Positions 54,647-64,000 of a stretch of DNA of 64,000 bases are shown here, piece by piece. A model generated the notes under the pieces. That model was not told where the DNA came from. It worked only from the letters and a program-made list of their open reading frames with translations, and did no database searches. The position numbers and the translations under genes are program-made. Each line of letters begins with the position of its first letter. Position 1 is the first letter of the stretch. This stretch comes from Marixanthomonas sp. SCSIO 43207 (lineage in GTDB: Bacteria > Bacteroidota > Bacteroidia > Flavobacteriales > Flavobacteriaceae). Location of the stretch: assembly GCF_019904255.1 (NCBI RefSeq), contig NZ_CP063203.1, forward strand, positions 2,895,669 through 2,959,668. Reading direction: 5' to 3'.

Positions 54647-55522
54647 TTATTGACTGTCAATAAAAGAAGCAATTTTTGATTGTAATGAATCACTTGCTTT
54701 TACCAATGGTAAACGAACGGCATCGTTACAAATATTTAATTTTTTGAATACTGCTTTAATTCCGGCAGGATTACCTTCTTCAAAAATATAGTTGATTGCC
54801 GGAGCAATGTTATAATGAATTGCATAAGCTTCATCTACTTTTCTATCGAGCCCTAATTGAATCATTTTTGAAAATTCTTTTGGAAATCCTTCTCCTATTA
54901 CCGAAATAACGCCTGCTCCACCGGCTAATGTCATGGGCAAAGCAATCATATCATCACCACTGATAACTAAAAAGGAATCTGGAGTACCGTCAATCATTTG
55001 CATTGCTTGAACCAAATCACCTGCAGCTTCTTTGATACCAATGATATTTTTAAAATCATTTGCGAGTTTAATTACCGTTTCTGGTAACATATTTGAAGCT
55101 GTCCTTCCTGGTACATTGTATAAAATTATGGGTAATGGAGCTTCTTGAGCAATAGCAGCAAAGTGGTTGTATATGCCTTGCTGTGTAGGTTTATTATAAG
55201 CGGGAGAAACTGAAAGTATTGCAGTAAAAGCTGTAAGGTCACTCGTTTTCATTTCTTCAATCACAGCGGCTGTATTGTTACCTCCTATTCCTAAAACCAA
55301 AGGCAACCTTTTGTTATTCGCTTCTACTATAGTATCAATTACCAATTGTTTTTCCTCTTTATTTAGAGTGGCGCTTTCTGCGGTAGTTCCCAAAACAACA
55401 AGGTAATCGGTACCGTTATCAATATTATAGTTTACAACTTTTTTAAGCCCTTCAACATCTACCGAAAGATCTTCTTTAAATGGTGTTATTAAAGCGACTC
55501 CAGTTCCTATCAATTCTTTCAT
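54647..55522 (-). CDS. dapA: 4-hydroxy-tetrahydrodipicolinate synthase
   Basis: The 291-residue aldolase condenses pyruvate with aspartate semialdehyde on the lysine/diaminopimelate pathway. Family blocks are [34 protein letters not shown] (with the Thr pair of the active site), [17 protein letters not shown], the Tyr in [15 protein letters not shown] (about Tyr134), and the Schiff-base lysine in [10 protein letters not shown] (about 162). It overlaps the DUF6913 gene by four bases (ATGA), so the two are cotranscribed, together with ligA further upstream. Confidence 0.97.
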   Translation of the reverse strand: MKELIGTGVALITPFKEDLSVDVEGLKKVVNYNIDNGTDYLVVLGTTAESATLNKEEKQLVIDTIVEANNKRLPLVLGIGGNNTAAVIEEMKTSDLTAFTAILSVSPAYNKPTQQGIYNHFAAIAQEAPLPIILYNVPGRTASNMLPETVIKLANDFKNIIGIKEAAGDLVQAMQMIDGTPDSFLVISGDDMIALPMTLAGGAGVISVIGEGFPKEFSKMIQLGLDRKVDEAYAIHYNIAPAINYIFEEGNPAGIKAVFKKLNICNDAVRLPLVKASDSLQSKIASFIDSQ

Positions 55523-56037
55523 TTTATTTTTTTTAAAACAGTTAAATATTTTTTTAATTCGAGTTTAAAACCATCTAGATCGTGAATATCAATATCTATT
55601 AAAAGGTCAAACAAACGTGGATCTGCTCCTGATATTCCAACTTTAAAATTTGCATTACTGTCAGCTATCATAGCATCCAAAAAATTATTTTTTGTAGTAT
55701 AAAACCCTACCAGTACATCAAAGCGCTTGTTTATAAACTCTTTTGCATTTTGATTATGCAACTCACCTTTCCAATTAAAGTCCTTATTATGCAATTGATT
55801 ATGACGTAGAGAAGGCACTTTCCTTTTCACTTCAAGAAATGAAAAAACTTTAACGTCTTTAGGCTGCAAATTATAATAATCTGCACATTCATACAGCTTT
55901 TCAAAATCCTGAAAAACAGCCTCATCTACCAAAAACCCTAACGTTTTCATTTCAGAATTGATTTCTGAAATATCTCGCTTTTTTAAGCTGTGTTCTATCT
56001 TTTTGCGTAAGGATCTATGCTTTAATTTTTCAAACAT
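55519..56037 (-). CDS. DUF6913 protein
   Basis: The 172-residue cytosolic protein is of the Bacteroidetes DUF6913 family. It has a basic opening [19 protein letters not shown], the block [20 protein letters not shown], a [10 protein letters not shown] motif, and a C-terminal [17 protein letters not shown]. No catalytic pattern is visible and the role is unknown. It lies between ligA (57-base gap) and dapA (4-base overlap), so it is part of that operon. Confidence 0.85.
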   Translation of the reverse strand: MFEKLKHRSLRKKIEHSLKKRDISEINSEMKTLGFLVDEAVFQDFEKLYECADYYNLQPKDVKVFSFLEVKRKVPSLRHNQLHNKDFNWKGELHNQNAKEFINKRFDVLVGFYTTKNNFLDAMIADSNANFKVGISGADPRLFDLLIDIDIHDLDGFKLELKKYLTVLKKIK

Positions 56038-56094
56038 GAGCGTTTTATGATTCTACACAAAAATACGAGTTTCGCAAAGGTTTTTAAAATAGTT

Positions 56095-58119
<2,025 letters not shown>

Positions 58120-58163
58120 TCAACTATCATTTAAAAAATTATAGCGTGATTTTTTCAGAAATA

Positions 58164-58865
58164 TTAATCATCTAAAAAAACTGTTCTCACAATTGCTGCA
58201 AATAAACCACCGGCAATAGGAATCAATATAAAAAGCCAAACTTGCTCCAGTGCTTTACCACCAGAAAAAAGTGCCGGACCTAAACTGCGAGCCGGATTTA
58301 CAGAGGTGCCGGTAATAGGAATAGCTACCATGTGAATCAATACCAAGGAAATACCAATTGCCATACCTGCCATTAAAGGTGAGGCTTTTTTTGCGGTAGT
58401 TCCGAAAATGATTAAAAGAAATAAGAAAGTGAAAATAAATTCAGTAATCAATGCTGAAATGATGTTGTACTCGCCTAAATACCCTTCGCCCCAACCATTA
58501 CTCGCCAATCCCCACTCTGGCATTTCAAAACCTTCACTACCTATTGCAATAATGTATAAGATGGCAGAGGCAAGAATAGCACCAATGCATTGTGAAAAAA
58601 CATACCCTATTGTATCTCGTATTGAAAGTTTTTTGGCTGCCATCATAGCTATTGAAACAGCGGGATTAATATGGCATCCAGATATAGGACCTATTGCATA
58701 CACCATTACGGTAAGTGCAAAACCAAAGGCTAACGATATACCCAGCAAACCTATACCTTCAGGGCCTGATTGTGAAATGCTTGCAATTGTTGCAGCTCCA
58801 CACCCAAATAAAACTAAGGCAAATGTACCTAACGCTTCAGCGAAATATTTTTTAGCAGCCCCCAA
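58164..58865 (-). CDS. aqpZ: Aquaporin (AqpZ-like), TTG start
   Basis: The 233-residue channel has six membrane helices and two half-helices with the NPA motifs HINPAVS (67-69) and SVNPARS (190-192). The selectivity-filter arginine is R193 and a histidine lies at 178, fitting a water channel rather than a glycerol facilitator. The start is TTG at 58865: no in-frame ATG occurs upstream in this stretch, and the first helix (FAEALGTFALVLFGCG) begins right after it. It is 77 bases downstream of the LOG-family gene and may have its own promoter. Confidence 0.94.
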   Translation of the reverse strand: MGAAKKYFAEALGTFALVLFGCGAATIASISQSGPEGIGLLGISLAFGFALTVMVYAIGPISGCHINPAVSIAMMAAKKLSIRDTIGYVFSQCIGAILASAILYIIAIGSEGFEMPEWGLASNGWGEGYLGEYNIISALITEFIFTFLFLLIIFGTTAKKASPLMAGMAIGISLVLIHMVAIPITGTSVNPARSLGPALFSGGKALEQVWLFILIPIAGGLFAAIVRTVFLDD

Positions 58866-58942
58866 AATAAATATCTGATTTACAGATACTAAAGATAATT
58901 CATTTGTTTATAAATTCAACAAGCTAAAATGAAAGTTGTTTC

Positions 58943-59533
58943 TTACGCTCTATCGGGGTTTAACCAATTAGGAATATCTGGTGCTTTAAAGTTTTGCATT
59001 TTTTCAAGGAGGTTCTCGATGGTAGTATCAACCAATAATAATTCATAGTTATCCATAGACAGAAACCCCTTACGCACCATAGTCTCAAGTAGTTTAAGAA
59101 GGTCATTATAAAAGCCATTCACGTTTAATAATCCTATTGGCTTTTTGTGCAGCCCTAATTGTAGCCACGTGATAATTTCAAATAATTCTTCGAGGGTCCC
59201 CATTCCTCCGGGCATAGCAATAAAAGCATCACTCAACTCGTGCATTTTTAATTTGCGTTCATGCATATTTTCGGTTGTGTAAAGCTTTGTAAGACCTAAA
59301 TGCACAACTTCTTTTTTCTTCAAAAATTCAGGTATTACTCCTAGTACCTGCCCTTTGTTATCTAGTGTATTTTTAGCCAAAACTCCCATAACCCCAATTT
59401 TGGCAGCGCCATATACTAGGGTTATTCCTTTTTCTGCAAAAAGTTTTCCGGTTTTTTCTGCTGCTTCGGTAATAGCGGCATCATTTCCTTCACTGCTTCC
59501 ACAAAACACACATATTTTGGTCAATTCTTTCAT
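58943..59533 (-). CDS. LOG-family nucleotide phosphoribohydrolase (TIGR00730)
   Basis: The 196-residue Rossmann-like protein matches the LOG/YvdD family by ICVFCGSSEGN, YGAAKIGVMG, a NMHERKLKMHEL block and the signature MPGGMGTLEELFEIITWLQLG. Members release adenine from AMP or cytokinin riboside monophosphates; the substrate here is not known. It starts seven bases after prmC and is cotranscribed with it. Confidence 0.93.
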   Translation of the reverse strand: MKELTKICVFCGSSEGNDAAITEAAEKTGKLFAEKGITLVYGAAKIGVMGVLAKNTLDNKGQVLGVIPEFLKKKEVVHLGLTKLYTTENMHERKLKMHELSDAFIAMPGGMGTLEELFEIITWLQLGLHKKPIGLLNVNGFYNDLLKLLETMVRKGFLSMDNYELLLVDTTIENLLEKMQNFKAPDIPNWLNPDRA

Positions 59534-59540
59534 CGGGTAG

Positions 59541-60392
59541 TTATTTTTTACATTGTAGCATTCGGTCTTTGCCCCTGAAATCTTTTCTTAATTCAACAGA
59601 AGAATAGCCTTCTTCTTGCAATGACGTTATTAATTCGTTACTAAGATACTCATTTATCTCGAAGTAAAGCCTCCCGTCTGGTTTTAAGTATCGCAGTGAC
59701 AGCCTAGCAATAGTTCTATAAAACAGTAACGGATCACTGTTACTTACAAACAAAGCTGAAGCCGGTTCATAATCTAAAACATTATGGTGCATTTCTAGTT
59801 TTTCAAGTTCACGCACATAGGGCGGATTTGAAACAATCACATCATATTGCTGTGGCAGTGATGCTGTTTTTAAAATATCTTTTTGATAAAAATGTACTCG
59901 CACTCTATTTTTTTTGGCATTAGCTTCGGCAGTTTTTAAGGTTTCGTATGAATAGTCTAAAGCCGAAACCTTTGCAGTTGCAAGATTTTTGGCTAGAGAA
60001 ATAGCAATGCACCCAGACCCGGTGCCAATATCCAATACACTAAAGGTAGTACTTGTTTCTGAAGCTGAATTTTCAAGGATCCATTCAACCAATTCTTCAG
60101 TTTCAGGTCGTGGAATTAAAGTGTGTTGATTTACTTCAAAAGTGAGTCCATAAAATTCGGTTGTACCAATAATATATTGTATAGGTTCATGCTTTTCCAA
60201 ACGACTGATCGCATCTTTAAACTGATTAATTTCAGTAGAAGTTAGCTTCTTACTAGCTTCTAATGTTACTTGTATGCGAGTTAGGTTCAAATAAGCTTCA
60301 GAAAGTAAAGTAAAAAATGATTGTATTTCTTCAGAAGGATACAATGCTGAAAGTCTTTCTACAAAATGGTTTTTTAATTCTTTTACAGTCAT
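59541..60392 (-). CDS. prmC: Release-factor glutamine methyltransferase
   Basis: The 283-residue SAM enzyme methylates the GGQ glutamine of peptide release factors. It has an N-terminal helical domain (about 1-80), the SAM motif VLDIGTGSGCIAISLA (about 120-135) and the catalytic NPPY in VSNPPYVRELEK (about 190). The GRLYFEIN block near the end fits the family. It lies four bases after the GNAT gene and seven before the LOG-family gene, so the three form a unit. Confidence 0.96.
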   Translation of the reverse strand: MTVKELKNHFVERLSALYPSEEIQSFFTLLSEAYLNLTRIQVTLEASKKLTSTEINQFKDAISRLEKHEPIQYIIGTTEFYGLTFEVNQHTLIPRPETEELVEWILENSASETSTTFSVLDIGTGSGCIAISLAKNLATAKVSALDYSYETLKTAEANAKKNRVRVHFYQKDILKTASLPQQYDVIVSNPPYVRELEKLEMHHNVLDYEPASALFVSNSDPLLFYRTIARLSLRYLKPDGRLYFEINEYLSNELITSLQEEGYSSVELRKDFRGKDRMLQCKK

Positions 60393-60396
60393 TTAT

Positions 60397-60888
60397 TTAC
60401 AGTTTCATAAGCATATGCACCGGACAAGAATGATGACCGGTGTTTCCTAAAGGAGCGTCAATTGTTTCAAAACCTACGCTTTTGTATAAATTTTGAGCGG
60501 CTGTCATATCTGGCATTGTTTCTATATAGCATTTTTCAAAATTAAATTCGCGTGCTTTTACCAGGCACATTTTTATCAATGTTCTTCCTAAGCCTTTACC
60601 TCTAGCCTCTGGTAAAAAATACATTTTTTGCAATTCGCAAATACGATCTTCACCTTCATAATTCTCTAATTTTGCAATGCCTGCACCACCTATTATGGTA
60701 TTATTATCTTCAACTACAAAATAGCAAGACGTTTTTTTAGTATAGCTTTCAAACATACAGTCTAGTGCTTTATCTTCATAAGCAGTTCCTGTTTTAGGAA
60801 TATTCATATCTTCAAAAACAGAGCGTATTACCTTTGCAACTTGTGGGTTGTCTTCCTTTTTAATAAGACGAATAATTGGTGTGTTCAT
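60397..60888 (-). CDS. GNAT-family acetyltransferase
   Basis: The 163-residue protein has the GNAT core: FVVEDNNTIIGGAGIAKL strands, the acetyl-CoA P-loop LPEARGKGLGRTLI (Q/RxxGxG/A region, about 88-101), and a FNFEKCYIETMPDM and QNLYKSVGFETI C-terminal pair. The acceptor is unknown; it may modify an amine or peptide. The ATG at 60888 (MNTPIIRLI) is used; 60942 would overlap ribD. It reads divergently from ribD with only 27 bases between start codons, and is cotranscribed with prmC. Confidence 0.88.
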   Translation of the reverse strand: MNTPIIRLIKKEDNPQVAKVIRSVFEDMNIPKTGTAYEDKALDCMFESYTKKTSCYFVVEDNNTIIGGAGIAKLENYEGEDRICELQKMYFLPEARGKGLGRTLIKMCLVKAREFNFEKCYIETMPDMTAAQNLYKSVGFETIDAPLGNTGHHSCPVHMLMKL

Positions 60889-60915
60889 GTAAGTAAAACC
60901 TTGTATTTTTACGCT

Positions 60916-61995
60916 GTGAAGGTACATGAAAAATATATGCAACGCTGTATTGACCTGGCGAAAAATGGACTAGGTACCACTTACCCCAACCCCTTGGTAG
61001 GCAGTGTTTTGGTGCATAACGATCAAATTATCGGCGAAGGTTGGCATTATAAAGCCGGAGAACCACACGCCGAGGTTCATGCTATTAATAGCGTGAAAAA
61101 TAAAGCACTTTTAAAAGACGCTACTATATATGTAAGTCTAGAACCTTGTAGTCACTTTGGAAAAACACCTCCTTGTTCAAATTTGATTATCAAAAACGGA
61201 ATTAAAACAATAGTCGTTGGCAGTATAGACCCGAACCCTCAAGTAGCAGGAAGAGGAATTAAAAAACTTAAAAATGCCGGGGGTACAGTTATTACAGATG
61301 TGCTAAGAGATGAATGTAATGCCTTAAACAAACGATTTTTCACTTTTCATACTAAAAAACGCCCTTTTATAATATTAAAATGGGCTCAAACCAAAGATGG
61401 ATTTATAGCTCCCACGTATAAACAAGCTGTCGAAAAAATAACAGATAAACAGCCGGTATGGATTACCAACACCTATTCTAGGCAACGTTCTCACAAATTA
61501 AGAGCACAAGAACAAGCTATTTTAGTGGGTACAAACACTGTTTTAAAAGACAATCCAAGTTTAACGTGTCGTGATTGGCATGGCAAATCTCCTACACGAA
61601 TTATTATTGATAAGAAACTAAAAATTCCATCTGAAGCTTCTGTTTTAAATGATGAAACTCCTACAATAATCATTACTGAAGAAACTAAACAACATGGTTT
61701 AAACACACAATACGAATCAATAAAGTTTAAAAAAAACCTACCAAAACAAATTTGTGAAATACTTTATAATCACGGGCTTCAATCTGTTATAATTGAAGGG
61801 GGTGCTGCTACTTTAAACTCATTTATTGAAACAAATCTTTGGGATGAGGCTAACATTTTTACAGGGAATGCTATATTTGAAACTGGCATCAAAGCTCCAT
61901 TTTTTTCTGAAGAAACTATGAAACATATTGATTTGCTTTCAGAAGAAAAACTGGATAAAGACATCTTACAAATTTTTAAAAACAACAGTAATTGA
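60916..61995 (+). CDS. ribD: Bifunctional riboflavin deaminase/reductase, GTG start
   Basis: The 359-residue enzyme does two steps of riboflavin synthesis: deamination and reduction of the pyrimidine intermediate. The deaminase domain (about 1-145) has the zinc site GEPHAEVHAI (HAE 51-53) and LEPCSHFGKTPPC (77-87). The reductase domain (about 150-359) has FIILKWAQTKDGFI and a VIIEGGAATLNSFI nucleotide loop. GTG at 60916 gives VKVHEKYMQRCIDLA, the usual flavobacterial opening; the next ATG at 60937 would cut it by seven residues. The TTG of the DMT transporter overlaps its stop. Confidence 0.95.
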   Translation: MKVHEKYMQRCIDLAKNGLGTTYPNPLVGSVLVHNDQIIGEGWHYKAGEPHAEVHAINSVKNKALLKDATIYVSLEPCSHFGKTPPCSNLIIKNGIKTIVVGSIDPNPQVAGRGIKKLKNAGGTVITDVLRDECNALNKRFFTFHTKKRPFIILKWAQTKDGFIAPTYKQAVEKITDKQPVWITNTYSRQRSHKLRAQEQAILVGTNTVLKDNPSLTCRDWHGKSPTRIIIDKKLKIPSEASVLNDETPTIIITEETKQHGLNTQYESIKFKKNLPKQICEILYNHGLQSVIIEGGAATLNSFIETNLWDEANIFTGNAIFETGIKAPFFSEETMKHIDLLSEEKLDKDILQIFKNNSN

Positions 61996-62864
61996 CAGCC
62001 CTACTTTTAAGCATTCTTTCATCCACATTAATTTTTGTGGTTTTTAAGCTTTTTGACCGTTTTAAAATCAACACCCTACACGCCATTGTTGTAAATTACA
62101 TTGTTGCTTTTAATTGCGGATTGTTTTTTTATAATGGTGATGTTACTTTATCACAAGTCCCTCAACAACCTTGGTTTTTATACACACTAGGACTAGGAGC
62201 TTTGTTTATCATTATATTTAATTTAATGGCTATTACCACTCAACGTAGTGGCCTTTCTGTGGTTTCGGTGGCTACCAAAATGAGCGTGGTTATCCCGGTA
62301 GTTTTTGGTCTAGTCTATTACAAAGAAAGCCTTGGTATTTTAAAGATTTTGGGAATCATTTTGGCCCTCATTGCAGTATACCTCGCTTCTATCAAAACTA
62401 CAAAAGGTATTACTATTCAAAAGAAAAATTTAATTTATCCTTTATTAGTGTTTTTAGGTAGCGGATTTATTGATACAAGTATCACATACCTAGAAGACAC
62501 AATGATTGCAGAAGATGAAGTTGCTCTTTTTTCTGCTATTATTTTTTCTGCAGCAGCAATAATAGGTATTTCCATTTTGGTGATTCAAGCTATAAAAGGC
62601 AAGTTTACCTTTGAGTTTAAAAACATTATTGGCGGGATATTTCTAGGGCTTCCCAATTATTTTTCAGTCTATTTTATCGTTCAAGCCTTGCGCAGTGATA
62701 TATTGGAAAGTTCAGGGATATTTACCGTAAACAATGTCGCCATCGTGATGCTATCTACTTTATTAGGAATTACTTTTTTTAATGAAAAATTACTTCGAAA
62801 AAATTGGATTGGTATTATCCTTGCCGTGATCAGTATCTTTTTGGTAGCTTTGGCAAAATGGTAA
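61992..62864 (+). CDS. EamA/DMT-superfamily transporter, TTG start
   Basis: The 290-residue protein is built from about ten hydrophobic segments in two EamA-like halves (about 1-130 and 145-290), with charged linkers KTTKGITIQKKN between. Substrate cannot be told. The TTG at 61992 overlaps the ribD stop (TTGA), so translation is likely coupled, and hydrophobic sequence (LLLSILSSTLIFVVF) starts at once. A riboflavin-related role is suggested only by neighbourhood. Confidence 0.85.
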   Translation: MTALLLSILSSTLIFVVFKLFDRFKINTLHAIVVNYIVAFNCGLFFYNGDVTLSQVPQQPWFLYTLGLGALFIIIFNLMAITTQRSGLSVVSVATKMSVVIPVVFGLVYYKESLGILKILGIILALIAVYLASIKTTKGITIQKKNLIYPLLVFLGSGFIDTSITYLEDTMIAEDEVALFSAIIFSAAAIIGISILVIQAIKGKFTFEFKNIIGGIFLGLPNYFSVYFIVQALRSDILESSGIFTVNNVAIVMLSTLLGITFFNEKLLRKNWIGIILAVISIFLVALAKW

Positions 62865-62898
62865 TAGATAAACATTGAAAAACTAAAAATCCTTTCTT

Positions 62899-63516
62899 AT
62901 TTCTTCAGAAAAAGACACATATAAAACTCTTGTAAAACCTTCAAAAGAAGTTCTTTTTAAAGACCGCGGAAGCAAGTTTTACGGCTACGCTTTTCCGGTT
63001 AAAAATGAGACCGAAATTGAACAACACATTGAAAACTTAAAAAGCAAACATCACAAAGCACGTCACTGGTGCTATGCTTGGCAACTAGGGAAAACCTATG
63101 ATCGATACCGTGCAAATGACGATGGAGAACCTTCAAATAGCGCGGGGATGCCTATCTATGGGCAGTTACAATCGTTTGATGTGACTAATACACTCGTGGT
63201 TGTGGTTCGCTATTTTGGTGGAACAAAATTAGGTGTTGGCGGTTTAATTCAAGCTTACAAAACCGGTGCTCAAATGGCACTTGAAGCATCAAAAATTGTA
63301 AAGAGAACTATTGATGAAAATTTTATTCTCAAATTTGAGTATCCTGAGATGAATACCGTGATGCGTATTATTAAAGAGGAAGAGCTAGAAATAATTGATC
63401 AAAAACTTGAATTAAGTTGTGAGATTGAAATTTCAGTGCGACAAAAAGAAGCAGAACGCATTTATAACATTTTTGACACTACGTATAAAGTAGCCATAAA
63501 AAAACAAGAAGAATAA
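62899..63516 (+). CDS. YigZ/IMPACT-family protein, probable ATT start
   Basis: The 205-residue protein has the IMPACT N-terminal domain with EVLFKDRGSKFYGYAFPV, HHKARHWCYAWQLG, YRANDDGEPSNSAGMPI and VVVVRYFGGTKLGVGGLIQAY, and a C-terminal ferredoxin-like domain (about 135-205). No ATG, GTG or TTG lies between the upstream in-frame stop (62884) and the conserved start, and the first in-frame ATG (63148) is inside the domain. ATT at 62899 gives the family's usual N-terminus and length of about 205, so it is probably the start. It ends one base before the converging thioesterase. The function of the family (translation- or stress-linked in eukaryotic IMPACT) is uncertain in bacteria. Confidence 0.88.
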   Translation: MSSEKDTYKTLVKPSKEVLFKDRGSKFYGYAFPVKNETEIEQHIENLKSKHHKARHWCYAWQLGKTYDRYRANDDGEPSNSAGMPIYGQLQSFDVTNTLVVVVRYFGGTKLGVGGLIQAYKTGAQMALEASKIVKRTIDENFILKFEYPEMNTVMRIIKEEELEIIDQKLELSCEIEISVRQKEAERIYNIFDTTYKVAIKKQEE

Positions 63517-63517
63517 C

Positions 63518-63916
63518 CTAAGACTTAAGTTTATCCAATAAATATGATGGTGCCTTCATCAACTTATTTGTTGTGGTATCTATAAACACCAAAGTAGTTG
63601 TTGCCGAAACTAAAAGTACATCATCTTGATTACGAATTTCATAATAAAACTCTATTTTAACTGTTGGCATTTTTTTTAGGGTTGTTGTCACAGTTAAAAG
63701 GTCATCATACTTAGCCGGTCTTTTATAATCAATATTCAAATTTACTACCGGAAGCTGCACTTGATGTTCTTCCATCCATTTGTAAGAAAAACCCAACTCG
63801 CGTAACCACTCGGTACGTCCCTGCTCTAGGTACTGTGCATAGTTACCGTAATAGACCACTCCCATCTGGTCGGTTTCTGCGTAGCGAACTCGAATATTTG
63901 TTTCAGATTTTTTCAT
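63518..63916 (-). CDS. YbgC-like acyl-CoA thioesterase
   Basis: The 132-residue hotdog-fold enzyme fits the 4-hydroxybenzoyl-CoA thioesterase/YbgC group. The active-site block is RYAETDQMGVVYYGNYAQYLEQGR, with catalytic Asp16, followed by the VVNLNIDYKRPAKYDD block and a strand-rich end VLLVSATTTLVFID. It hydrolyses acyl-CoA esters; the physiological acyl group is unknown. Its stop is one base from that of the converging YigZ gene, with no terminator between. Confidence 0.93.
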   Translation of the reverse strand: MKKSETNIRVRYAETDQMGVVYYGNYAQYLEQGRTEWLRELGFSYKWMEEHQVQLPVVNLNIDYKRPAKYDDLLTVTTTLKKMPTVKIEFYYEIRNQDDVLLVSATTTLVFIDTTTNKLMKAPSYLLDKLKS

Positions 63917-63961
63917 AAATTTTGACCTTAGGTAACGAACTTTTTTGTAGTTTTAACGATA

Positions 63962-64000
63962 ATGAAGTATGCACAAAAAAAACTAAAAATTCAATACCAC
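63962..64000 (+). CDS. Start of an unidentified gene (cut by window edge)
   Basis: An ATG at 63962 opens a frame of 13 codons (MKYAQKKLKIQYH) that runs to the right edge. It follows a TTTTTTGTAG stretch and is divergent from the thioesterase gene. Too little is seen to name it. Confidence 0.3.
   Translation, partial: MKYAQKKLKIQYH

Noticed and set aside
58408..58878. Long open frame (156 codons) antisense to the aquaporin gene
   Set aside because: The aquaporin on the other strand has both NPA motifs and a full family match. The antisense frame shows no family motif and follows from the codon pattern of the real gene.
62887..63150. Apparent N-terminal truncation or frameshift of the YigZ-family gene
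   Set aside because: The frame is open without interruption from 62887 and the translated N-terminus matches the family. The gene is intact and only lacks a standard start codon.

Overview
The window is about 64 kb of low-GC (roughly one third G+C), gene-dense chromosome from a member of the Bacteroidetes, most probably the family Flavobacteriaceae. This rests on several signs: GldI of the gliding apparatus, a type IX secretion (T9SS) C-terminal sorting domain, many short-signal lipoproteins, RprX/RprY-like two-component proteins, families largely confined to this phylum (DUF3810, DUF4835, DUF5686, DUF6503, DUF6913, YtxJ), and promoters of the Bacteroidetes form TTG-N18..21-TAnnTTTG. No rRNA, tRNA, CRISPR array, transposase gene or prophage was recognised. 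Most of the window is ordinary core genome.

Layout. 1-1.0 kb: end of recF, a lipoprotein and a DUF721 protein, closed by a terminator shared with ndk. 1.0-8.1 kb: ndk, a PhoD-like phosphatase, then nrnA-gldI-dual PPIase (cell-surface folding and gliding), pepD and a DUF3810 membrane protein. 8.2-14.4 kb: two secreted amidohydrolase-family proteins (three modules, only one with its metal-binding HxH), a beta-helix lipoprotein and a cold-shock gene. 14.5-20.3 kb: a lipoprotein, glyA, fahA, another lipoprotein, an e(P4)-type acid phosphatase and ytxJ. 20.5-23.2 kb: clpB with a candidate operator over its promoter.

23.2-27.7 kb is the only clearly accessory-looking stretch. It holds secreted or lipid-anchored proteins of unknown role, a small membrane protein, an imperfect inverted-repeat element (24574-24701) and tandem palindromes in the upstream gap (27248-27288), bounded by the clpB terminator and a CsbD stress gene. 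27.8-32.9 kb: a SixA-like phosphatase, a DUF6503 lipoprotein, smpB, a DUF5686 outer-membrane protein and pcm. 33.0-40.1 kb is one long same-strand run: Gfo/Idh oxidoreductase, 3-hydroxybutyryl-CoA dehydrogenase, DUF1015, YggS, a DnaQ/GIY-YIG nuclease, a cation channel with a zinc-ribbon tail, and miaA.

40.1-60.9 kb lies almost wholly on the minus strand: rprY-rprX, coaE-YbbR, a glycosyltransferase, a 1100-residue T9SS cargo protein, fabI, recN, then bamD-rpoZ-coaBC-DUF4835 (outer-membrane assembly, transcription and CoA synthesis in one tight run), dapA, DUF6913, ligA, an aquaporin, and a GNAT-prmC-LOG group. 60.9-63.5 kb reads divergently: ribD, a DMT-type transporter and a YigZ/IMPACT protein, all three with non-ATG starts (GTG, TTG, ATT). 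The window ends with a thioesterase and the first codons of an unidentified gene.

No wholly new system can be demonstrated from sequence alone. The best candidates for new biology are the 24.2-27.2 kb secreted-protein cluster with its palindromes and inverted-repeat element, the clpB promoter palindrome, and the run of non-ATG starts including a probable ATT start.
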